Of a DNA stretch of 5,054 bases, positions 1-5,054 are shown piece by piece (within the stretch, counting starts at the first letter, position 1; every line of letters begins with the position of its first letter). A model generated the notes under the pieces. The model was given only the letters and a program-made list of their open reading frames with translations, had not been told where the DNA came from and ran no database searches. A program made the position numbers and the translations under genes. Source of the DNA: Flavobacteriales bacterium UBA4474 (GTDB lineage Bacteria > Bacteroidota > Bacteroidia > Flavobacteriales_D > Sanyastnellaceae); contig DGOE01000118.1 in assembly GCA_002389295.1 (NCBI GenBank), positions 1 to 5,054 on the forward strand. The letters run 5' to 3'.

Positions 1-1
1 G

Positions 2-562
2 ATCAACGACAAGCACTTTGAGGTCATCGTGCGCCAGATGATGAAGAAGGTTGTGGTCGAGGATCCAGGCGATACGAAGTTCCTTGAGAAGCAATTCGTT
101 GAGAAGGCGGACTTCATGGATGAGAATGACCGCATGTTCGGCATGGTGGTGGTCACCGAGGCGGGTGACAGCGCCGATTACACAGAAGGCCAAATGGTCT
201 CTGCACGCCAACTGCGCGATGAGAACGGAGCGATCCGACGCAATGACGGAAAGCTCGTCGAAGCACGTGAGGCCATGCCAGCGACGGCCAGGCCATTGCT
301 CCAGGGCATCACCCGTGCATCGTTGCAGACCAAGTCCTTCATTTCTGCCGCGTCCTTCCAGGAGACGACCAAAGTCCTCAACGAGGCTGCCGTCAGTGCC
401 AAGGAGGACCATCTCGGTGGACTCAAGGAGAACGTCATCGTGGGACACCTCATTCCTGCGGGAACGGGCATGCGCCACTGGCACAACCAAATCGTCGGTT
501 CCCAAGAGGAGTTTGACCGCCTCGTGGAGGTGGGCGAGGAAGAAGAGGTTTCGGCCGAGTGA
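2..562 (+). CDS. rpoC: DNA-directed RNA polymerase subunit beta' (RpoC), C-terminal 186 residues, 5' truncated by window edge
   Basis: This is the carboxy-terminal end of the largest catalytic subunit of RNA polymerase; the reading frame is open from base 2 and continues beyond the window's left edge. The diagnostic block lies at about 305-475: GITRAS, then SFISAASFQETTKVL, NEAAV, LKENVIVGHLIPAGTG. It is nearly the same as the C-terminal core of bacterial beta' subunits. The preceding stretch (about 56-300), with DPGDTKFLEKQ, DENDRMFG and SARQLRDENG, matches the form seen in Bacteroidota RpoC as I remember it. The tail after GTGMRHW is acidic and ends EEEEVSAE, as is usual in that phylum. The first ATG in this frame, at base 38, is internal (RQMMKKV) and not a start. 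The gene ends at TGA 560-562 and is followed by a strong hairpin. Identity is essentially certain; catalytic residues lie outside the window. Confidence 0.97.
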   Translation: MNDKHFEVIVRQMMKKVVVEDPGDTKFLEKQFVEKADFMDENDRMFGMVVVTEAGDSADYTEGQMVSARQLRDENGAIRRNDGKLVEAREAMPATARPLLQGITRASLQTKSFISAASFQETTKVLNEAAVSAKEDHLGGLKENVIVGHLIPAGTGMRHWHNQIVGSQEEFDRLVEVGEEEEVSAE

Positions 563-591
563 CAGCGGGGCCAGTCCCCATGAACTAAATA

Positions 592-621
592 GCAAAAGGC
601 AGCCTCAGGGCTGCCTTTTGC
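592..621. terminator. Perfect 13-bp stem-loop, probable bidirectional transcription terminator between convergent genes
   Basis: Arm GCAAAAGGCAGCC (592-604), loop TCAG (605-608), arm GGCTGCCTTTTGC (609-621), with no mismatch. It starts 30 bases after the rpoC stop and sits 43 bases beyond the stop of the minus-strand gene, so it lies between two converging genes. Each strand has a T-rich stretch inside the 3' arm (CCTTTTGC). The plus strand has GTTTTT a little downstream (631-636), and the minus strand reads TATTTAGTT after the stem. Because the U-tracts are not immediately adjacent to the stem, efficiency as an intrinsic terminator is inferred. Confidence 0.8.
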
Positions 622-663
622 ATGGGGGGTGTTTTTGAGGAACGGCCGCGGCCAGCACCTGGC

Positions 664-2124
664 TCAGTTGAGCATCGCAGCCCCGGCGATGCCATTGCTG
701 TCCGTCGGGGCGGGGCCGTCATAGCCAAACAGCCGCTTTTGCTTGATGATGCGGTCCACTTCAAGCGGCACCATGTCCTCCCAACCGGACTCCCCATCGC
801 GGATCATGCGCAACACCTCCACACTGAAAATATCGAGCAGCGAGAGGTCATCCAAGTGGATGTCCGAAATGCGCTTGTTGAACAGCAGATAGTCGTAGAG
901 CGGTTTGATCCGCGGGTGGATGGGCGCATTGTCCGTCCGGATCATCACATCGTTTTCCCCGTCGTGCCAGGGGTAGGCATAGACCTTGAGGTCTCGGCTG
1001 AACATGATGCCGAAAGCCTCGAGGATACCGCCATTCAGGTCGCGGTAATACCGCTCGTTGAAGAGGTCCATGAGGGCATTGCCGCCCATGATGACCCCCA
1101 TGCGCTTCTTGGTATACCGCGAGAAGTACTCGATCAGCTTGTAGTACTCCTGGTAGTTTGAAATGAGCACGGTGTGCCCGAGGGAGCACAGGATATCGGC
1201 CCGGTCCAGGAAGTCCTTTTCGTCAATGTCGCCCTCCGCCTTGAGGTTGTTGAGCGTGATCTCGAAGAGCAACTGTATGTCCTTCTCTTCCACCCGGTTT
1301 TCTTCGCGGAACAAGGCGAGTCCGCGCTCCATCATGTCCAGGTTGACCTTGGTGACCGGCCTGAAGCTGCCGCGGATGGCCAAGATGTTGCGCTTGTACA
1401 GCACATCGGCGGCCTGCATGTTGCGGCCATCGGGGCTAAAGATGACCGCATCTGTCATCCCGTGCTTGACCAATTGCAGCGAGAGCAGACGGTTGTCTAC
1501 ACCGGCAAAGTCCGGCCCATTCATTTGGATGGTGTCGATCTCGATGCGGTCCTTGTCCAGCTCGTCGTACAAGCTCAACAGCAGGTCGTTGGGCTGCTTG
1601 TACAAGAAATGGCACCCGTAGATGAGGTTTACCCCCAGGATGCCGATGGTGGCGTGCTGAAGCAGGGCGTCGGGCTCGTGGAACCGCGCGTGCAGGATGA
1701 CCGTGTTGGGCTTCTTGTTGGGCCCCGTCTGGAACCGCATGCCAAACCAGCCGTGCCCTTCGATCGTTTTGTGGTAGTTGATCGTGGCGACGGTGTTGGC
1801 AAAGGCGAAATACCGCTTGGTCGGGTGCTGCTTCCGCGAGAGGCGCTCTTCACAGAGGTGGTATTCGTGGTCGAGCATCTTCTGCACGCGGGCCTCGCAT
1901 ACATAGCGCCCAGAAGCCTCCACACCGTAGATGGCGTCGCTGAAGTCCTTGTCGTAAGCGCTGATGGTCTTGGCGATGGTGCCACTGGCACCCCCGGCGC
2001 GAAAGAAGTGTCTGACCACTTCCTGCCCGGCCCCGATTTCGGCAAAGGTGCCGTAGAGGTCGTGGTTCATGTTGATCCGCAGGGCCTTCTGCTTGGCCGA
2101 AAGGACGACACGGTTGGATTCCAC
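664..2124 (-). CDS. Conserved protein of unknown function, about 486 aa (start uncertain)
   Basis: A long soluble-looking protein with no signal peptide and no clear membrane segment. I recognise the overall pattern as a conserved bacterial family of about 480-500 aa that databases label inconsistently, sometimes as a TonB-dependent receptor or a nicotinate-nucleotide adenylyltransferase. I see neither a TonB-receptor barrel nor a plug and no clear nucleotidyltransferase HxGH signature, so I assign no function. Blocks that look conserved, numbered from the GTG at 2122-2124: YGTFAEIGAGQEV (24-36), FFRAGGASGTIAKTISAYD (40-58), FAFANTVAT (106-114), EGHGWFGMRFQ (122-132), GILGVNLIYG (161-170), RGSFRPVT (251-258), MGGNALMDLFNERYY (345-359), then LNGGILEAFG. 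The last 20 or so residues after KQKRLF look unconserved. The open frame extends to a GTG at 2164-2166, but that start lies upstream of a promoter-like TACCTTTG box, so I prefer 2124; the ATG at 2068-2070 would remove 18 more residues. It is convergent with rpoC and divergent from the hydrolase gene. The ORF is certain; the function is unknown. Confidence 0.9.
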   Translation of the reverse strand: MESNRVVLSAKQKALRINMNHDLYGTFAEIGAGQEVVRHFFRAGGASGTIAKTISAYDKDFSDAIYGVEASGRYVCEARVQKMLDHEYHLCEERLSRKQHPTKRYFAFANTVATINYHKTIEGHGWFGMRFQTGPNKKPNTVILHARFHEPDALLQHATIGILGVNLIYGCHFLYKQPNDLLLSLYDELDKDRIEIDTIQMNGPDFAGVDNRLLSLQLVKHGMTDAVIFSPDGRNMQAADVLYKRNILAIRGSFRPVTKVNLDMMERGLALFREENRVEEKDIQLLFEITLNNLKAEGDIDEKDFLDRADILCSLGHTVLISNYQEYYKLIEYFSRYTKKRMGVIMGGNALMDLFNERYYRDLNGGILEAFGIMFSRDLKVYAYPWHDGENDVMIRTDNAPIHPRIKPLYDYLLFNKRISDIHLDDLSLLDIFSVEVLRMIRDGESGWEDMVPLEVDRIIKQKRLFGYDGPAPTDSNGIAGAAMLN

Positions 2125-2153
2125 GTTTTCTGGGTTGAGGGTGTTGCTCCCTA

Positions 2154-2161
2154 CAAAGGTA
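2154..2161 (-). promoter_or_regulatory. Bacteroidota-type -7 promoter element (TACCTTTG) for the minus-strand gene
   Basis: On the minus strand, bases 2161 to 2154 read TACCTTTG, an exact match to the TAnnTTTG consensus of the Bacteroidota primary sigma factor. Transcription would be expected to begin near 2147-2149, giving a leader of about 24 bases before the GTG at 2124. No good TTG-type -33 box is visible at the expected distance (around 2180), so the call rests on one element and its position. Confidence 0.5.
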
Positions 2162-2176
2162 CCCACCTAAAGTGGG
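2162..2176. repeat. Short inverted repeat in the divergent promoter region, possible operator
   Basis: CCCAC (2162-2166), CTAAA spacer, GTGGG (2172-2176): a 5-bp perfect inverted repeat directly abutting the minus-strand TACCTTTG box and lying upstream of the plus-strand TAACTTTG box. Its place between two divergent promoters would suit a regulator site, but arms this short occur often by chance in GC-rich DNA and no regulator gene is present in the window. Confidence 0.25.
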
Positions 2177-2197
2177 AACGCCGGACCCAGAGCCGAT

Positions 2198-2205
2198 TAA
2201 CTTTG
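2198..2205 (+). promoter_or_regulatory. Bacteroidota-type -7 promoter element (TAACTTTG) for the three-gene plus-strand operon
   Basis: TAACTTTG fits the TAnnTTTG consensus exactly and ends only five bases (CCGTC) before the ATG at 2211. Transcription would be expected to start at about 2210-2212, so the mRNA may be leaderless or nearly so. No clear -33 TTG is seen near 2178. This box also argues that the in-frame ATG at 2172-2174, upstream of the box, is not the start used. Confidence 0.6.
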
Positions 2206-2210
2206 CCGTC

Positions 2211-3002
2211 ATGGGCGTTCATCTCACATTGCTTGGCACCGGCACCTCTCAAGGGGTGCCTGTGATTGCATGCGATTGCGGGGTGTGTTCATCCTCCGAT
2301 GCCCGGGACCAGCGGCTGAGGTCCAGCGCCTTGTTTGAGGTGGATGGGGCCGATGCCGCAGATGGGCCGCGCACCTTTGTGATCGATACCGGCCCTGATT
2401 TCAGGCAACAGATGCTGCGCGCCAAGGTGAAGTCACTCGATGCCGTGCTCTTCACCCACGAGCACAAGGACCACGTGGCTGGTCTTGATGATGTCCGGGC
2501 CTTCAACTTCCGTCAAAAGCGCGACATGGACGTCTATGCCACGCCTCAGGTGCAGTCCGCCCTCAAGCGCGAGTTCCAGTATGTTTTTGAGGCCAATCCC
2601 TATCCCGGGGTGCCGCGCGTCCAGCTCCACGACCTGGACGCGGCCCCCCTTCTTGTCTCCGGTGTCGAAGTGATCCCCCTGCCGGTACAGCACTTCAAGC
2701 TGCCCGTCATGGGGTTCCGCATCGGCAAAGTGGCCTACATCACAGATGCCAACCGGTTTTCCCCTGAGACATGGGACCGTCTCGAGGGGGTGGAGGTGTT
2801 GGTTATCAATGCCTTGCGCAAGGAAAAGCACATCAGCCATTTCAACCTCGATGAGGCTTTGGAGGTCATCGAAAAGGTGGGGCCAAAGCAGGCTTACCTG
2901 ACGCACATCAGCCACCTCTTGGGCCGGCACCGAGAGGTGTCACTGGACCTGCCAAGGGGCGTCGCACTCGGTGAGGACGGCTTGAAAATTTCCGTGCCAT
3001 GA
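2211..3002 (+). CDS. PhnP-like metallo-beta-lactamase-fold phosphodiesterase, 263 aa
   Basis: A metal-dependent hydrolase of the PhnP branch of the metallo-beta-lactamase superfamily. E. coli PhnP opens phosphoribosyl 1,2-cyclic phosphate and also hydrolyses 2',3'-cyclic nucleotides; the substrate here is unknown. Visible features: N-terminal LTLLGTGTSQGVP, metal-binding THEHKDH (H83, H85, D87, H88), H161 in VQHFKLP, D179 in ITDAN, and H232 in THISH. H210 in HISHFNLDEA lies 22 residues before H232, the spacing of the proposed general-acid His in PhnP. CDCGVC supplies C21, C23 and C26; with H235 these match the Cys3His structural zinc site of PhnP. All active-site ligands appear intact. The ATG at 2211 is chosen over 2172 because it gives the usual family N-terminus and follows the TAACTTTG box. 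Its stop overlaps the next start (ATGA, 2999-3002). No C-P lyase genes are nearby, so a phosphonate role is not supported here and the name phnP is not applied. Cytoplasmic: no signal peptide. Confidence 0.93.
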   Translation: MGVHLTLLGTGTSQGVPVIACDCGVCSSSDARDQRLRSSALFEVDGADAADGPRTFVIDTGPDFRQQMLRAKVKSLDAVLFTHEHKDHVAGLDDVRAFNFRQKRDMDVYATPQVQSALKREFQYVFEANPYPGVPRVQLHDLDAAPLLVSGVEVIPLPVQHFKLPVMGFRIGKVAYITDANRFSPETWDRLEGVEVLVINALRKEKHISHFNLDEALEVIEKVGPKQAYLTHISHLLGRHREVSLDLPRGVALGEDGLKISVP

Positions 3003-3928
3003 CCCGGGTACTCCACTTCCTTTTCGTCGCGCCCATCGGCCGGCTGCCCTACGGCATCCTCTATCGCTTGGCAGATGCGCTGGCCAAGGTCCTGTGGTGG
3101 TCGGGGTACAGGCGCGATGTGGTCCTGGCCAACCTCCAGCGCGCATTTCCTGATCAGCCGGAGTCCGAGCGGGTGGCCTCAGCGCAGCAGTTCTATGTGC
3201 ACCTGGCCGAGGTGCTCGTGGAGTCCCTGCGCCATTTCCATGCCGGCAAAGACGAATTGAGTGCCCGGTTTCACCATGTCAATCCCGAAGTGCTGGCACC
3301 CTTTGCGGACAAGCCCCCCGGCGTGTTGATGTGCTGCGGACACTACGGCAACTGGGAGCGATACGCGGTGACCGCCGGCGGCGCCCTGCCCATTCCGGTG
3401 ATGGGGGTCTACAAGCCTTTGTCCAACGCCTTTTACGACGATTTGATCTTGCGCACCCGGGGCAAACAGGGCACGGAACTGGTGCCCATGAAGCAAGTGT
3501 CGCAGTGGATGCGCGATGAGGCCGGCAGGGCAAAGGCCGTCACCCTCGCGGTGGACCAGCGGCCACTCGACCCCAAAAAAGCGTGGTGGATGGAGTGGAT
3601 GGGCCAAGAAACAGCCATGCACTTTGGATTGGAGGCCTTTGCGCGGAAATACGACATGCCCGTGGTGTTTTTTGCCGTGGGCAAGGCAAAAGGCAAACCC
3701 CGCGGTCATTGGGAAGTGCGCTATGAGTTGATCACCACCTCTCCCAAGGCGTGGCCCCAAGGCGCCCTGCTCAAGGCGGCGTATGACCGCATAGAACGGC
3801 AAATCCGAGAGGAACCGGCCCATTGGCTGTGGTCCCACACCCGCTGGAAGCATCCCCGTCCCGAAGGCGTTCCCCTCAACGAGGTGGAAGTGCCCGATGT
3901 CCAGCCCGCAGCGACCCCCGCCTCATGA
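2999..3928 (+). CDS. LpxL/HtrB-family lysophospholipid (lipid A-type) acyltransferase, 309 aa
   Basis: A membrane-associated acyltransferase of the LpxL/HtrB/LpxM family, which transfers fatty acyl chains, classically to lipid A precursors at the inner face of the cytoplasmic membrane. The hydrophobic N-terminus (about residues 5-35) probably associates with or crosses the membrane. It is followed by YRRDVVLANLQRAFP (37-51), the usual family opening. The catalytic HX4E motif is HYGNWE, with H115 and E120. Further family blocks are VYKPLSNAFYDDLI (137-150), LAVDQRP (183-189) and WLWSHTRWK (276-284). Length is normal for the family; the tail after about residue 285 is variable, Pro-rich and ends PAATPAS. 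The start ATG overlaps the preceding stop by four bases and its own stop overlaps the next start, so translational coupling is likely. The acceptor could be a lipid A intermediate or another lipid such as an aminolipid; the sequence cannot decide. Confidence 0.92.
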   Translation: MTRVLHFLFVAPIGRLPYGILYRLADALAKVLWWSGYRRDVVLANLQRAFPDQPESERVASAQQFYVHLAEVLVESLRHFHAGKDELSARFHHVNPEVLAPFADKPPGVLMCCGHYGNWERYAVTAGGALPIPVMGVYKPLSNAFYDDLILRTRGKQGTELVPMKQVSQWMRDEAGRAKAVTLAVDQRPLDPKKAWWMEWMGQETAMHFGLEAFARKYDMPVVFFAVGKAKGKPRGHWEVRYELITTSPKAWPQGALLKAAYDRIERQIREEPAHWLWSHTRWKHPRPEGVPLNEVEVPDVQPAATPAS

Positions 3929-5054
3929 GTGGATTCAATACGCCTGAAGCGCCGCTCGCCGAGCGGATGCGGCCAAGAACCCTCGAGGAATACGTGGGTC
4001 AAGAGCACCTCGTGGGGCCCGATGCGACCCTGCGCCGCGCATTGGCCGCCGGTCAACTGCCGTCCATGATCCTGTGGGGACCGCCGGGTGTCGGCAAGAC
4101 CACCCTCGCCCGGCTGATGGCAGAGGCCACAGGCCGGCCTTTTCACCAACTCAGCGCCATCCGCAGCGGCGTAAAGGAAGTCCGCGAAGTGATCGACAGC
4201 GCAGAGCGGCAGGGCATGTTCAGTACCCGGGCCGTCCTGTTCATCGACGAAATCCACCGCTTCTCCAAGTCACAGCAGGACAGCTTGCTCGGTGCGGTGG
4301 AGCGCGGGTCGGTGACGCTCATAGGTGCCACCACCGAGAACCCCAGCTTCGAGGTCATTCCAGCCCTGCTTTCCCGCAGCCAGGTGTATGTTTTGGAGGC
4401 CTTTGGCCGGGACCAATTGGAGGCGCTCGTCCACCGCGCCCTCGCACAGGATGAATGGCTGCAGGGCCACCAGATCGAGGTGGTCGAATGGGAGGCTTTG
4501 CTGCGCGCCAGTGGCGGCGATGGCCGGCGGTTGCTCAATGTGCTGGAGCTTGTGGTGGCAGGCGCCGCCGCCGAGCGGGAAGGCGAAGGCGGCATGGCCA
4601 TAGACGACGCCTTGGTGTCTCGGTTTATTCAGGCCAACCTCTCCCGATACGACAAGGCCGGAGACACCCACTACGACATCGCCTCCGCCCTGATCAAGTC
4701 GATCCGGAGCAGCGACCCGGACGGGGCCGTCTATTGGTTGGCCCGGATGATCGAAGGGGGCGAGGACCCCAAGTTCATCGCCCGGCGTTTGTTGATCTCA
4801 GCCAGCGAGGACATCGGTCATGCCAACCCCACTGCCCTCGTACTGGCCAACGCCACTTTCGATGCTGTAGAGCGACTGGGGTACCCCGAGTGCCGCATTC
4901 CTTTGTCTCAATGCGCGACCTATCTCGCCTCCAGCCCAAAATCGAACAGCGCCTATGCCGCCATCGGGACGGCCCAGAAAGCCGTCCGAGACCATGGCGA
5001 CCTGCCCGTACCCATGCACCTGCGCAACGCCCCCACCAAATTGATGAAGGAGCT
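3925..5054 (+). CDS. rarA: Replication-associated recombination protein A (RarA/MgsA) AAA+ ATPase, 3' truncated by window edge
   Basis: The first 376 codons of a AAA+ ATPase of the RarA/MgsA/WRNIP1 family, related to clamp-loader subunits. Family members act at stalled replication forks and interact with single-strand DNA-binding protein. The N-terminus has the signature LAERMRPRTLEEYVGQEHLVG (11-31, in the family consensus). Walker A is GPPGVGKT (52-59), Walker B is VLFIDEIH (104-111), sensor 1 is in GATTENPSF (134-142), a probable arginine finger is R151 in LLSRSQV, and sensor 2 is in GDGRRLLN (198-205). The C-terminal MgsA domain begins near HYDIASALIKSIRSSDPDGA (249-268) and continues through GGEDPKFIARRL and SEDIGHANP. 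The family usually has about 420-450 residues, so roughly the last 45-75 are missing. The ATG at 3925 overlaps the acyltransferase stop (ATGA, 3925-3928). The frame is unbroken to base 5054 and all ATPase motifs are intact. Confidence 0.96.
   Translation, partial: MSGFNTPEAPLAERMRPRTLEEYVGQEHLVGPDATLRRALAAGQLPSMILWGPPGVGKTTLARLMAEATGRPFHQLSAIRSGVKEVREVIDSAERQGMFSTRAVLFIDEIHRFSKSQQDSLLGAVERGSVTLIGATTENPSFEVIPALLSRSQVYVLEAFGRDQLEALVHRALAQDEWLQGHQIEVVEWEALLRASGGDGRRLLNVLELVVAGAAAEREGEGGMAIDDALVSRFIQANLSRYDKAGDTHYDIASALIKSIRSSDPDGAVYWLARMIEGGEDPKFIARRLLISASEDIGHANPTALVLANATFDAVERLGYPECRIPLSQCATYLASSPKSNSAYAAIGTAQKAVRDHGDLPVPMHLRNAPTKLMKE

Noticed and set aside
51..638. 195-codon plus-strand frame overlapping the rpoC tail and the terminator
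   Set aside because: It is rich in Arg and Ser, typical of an out-of-frame reading of GC-rich DNA, and reads through the terminator stem.
644..653. 10-bp palindrome GGCCGCGGCC
   Set aside because: Short GC-only palindromes are expected by chance at this base composition, and nothing around it suggests a site.
664..690. GCATCG...CGATGC inverted repeat near the end of the minus-strand gene
   Set aside because: A 6-bp arm inside coding sequence with no U-tract; the 592-621 hairpin is a far better terminator.
622..1161. 179-codon open frame on the plus strand
   Set aside because: It starts at the edge of the terminator hairpin and lies opposite the C-terminal part of the minus-strand gene. There is no family motif and no promoter.
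2172..2210. N-terminal extension of the hydrolase from the upstream in-frame ATG
   Set aside because: It would add 13 residues not typical of the family ahead of MGVHLTLLGTGTSQG, and it contains the promoter box.
1174..2265. 363-codon open frame on the plus strand, antisense to the unknown gene
   Set aside because: It is the mirror of the minus-strand coding frame in GC-rich DNA. The minus frame has patterned conserved blocks; this one is Val/Gly/Asp/Leu-rich without recognisable motifs, and it would run through both promoter boxes into the hydrolase gene.
3179..3853. 224-codon open frame on the minus strand
   Set aside because: It is wholly antisense to the acyltransferase, whose HX4E and other family motifs establish the plus strand as coding.
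3721..4257. 178-codon open frame on the minus strand across the acyltransferase/rarA junction
   Set aside because: It is a shadow of two well-supported plus-strand genes, with no recognisable protein pattern.
1..5054. Search for CRISPR, tRNA, rRNA, insertion-sequence ends, toxin-antitoxin or defence genes
   Set aside because: No repeat arrays, cloverleaf-like segments, transposase motifs or defence-type domains were seen. The window is almost fully occupied by housekeeping-type genes.

Overview
The window is GC-rich bacterial chromosome that most likely comes from a member of the Bacteroidota. The tail of RpoC at the left edge has the Bacteroidota form of that subunit. Both promoter-like elements in the only divergent intergenic region match the Bacteroidota -7 consensus TAnnTTTG. 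No start codon has a convincing Shine-Dalgarno sequence, which also fits that phylum. Genus or family cannot be resolved from this sequence alone.

Layout, left to right. (1) Bases 2-562, plus strand: 3' end of rpoC (RNA polymerase beta' subunit), cut by the window edge. (2) Bases 563-663: a convergent gap holding a perfect 13-bp hairpin (592-621), probably a bidirectional terminator. (3) Bases 664-2124, minus strand: a protein of about 486 aa from a conserved but uncharacterised family; no function is assigned. (4) Bases 2125-2210: a compact divergent promoter region with one TAnnTTTG box per strand and a small inverted repeat between them. (5) Bases 2211-5054, plus strand: three genes joined by two 4-base ATGA stop/start overlaps. 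They encode a PhnP-like metallo-beta-lactamase-fold phosphodiesterase, an LpxL/HtrB-type lipid acyltransferase and the AAA+ protein RarA (MgsA). RarA runs off the right edge after 376 codons.

The three plus-strand genes look like one translationally coupled transcription unit, although their family roles differ: cyclic-phosphate hydrolysis, lipid A or other lipid acylation, and replication-fork maintenance. The grouping may be only compact housekeeping organisation. I see no tRNA, rRNA, CRISPR array, insertion sequence, phage gene or clear sign of horizontal transfer. The items most worth a second look are the uncharacterised 486-aa protein, the face-to-face promoters with a possibly leaderless start for the hydrolase, and the intact PhnP-type structural zinc site in a hydrolase that has no phosphonate genes beside it.
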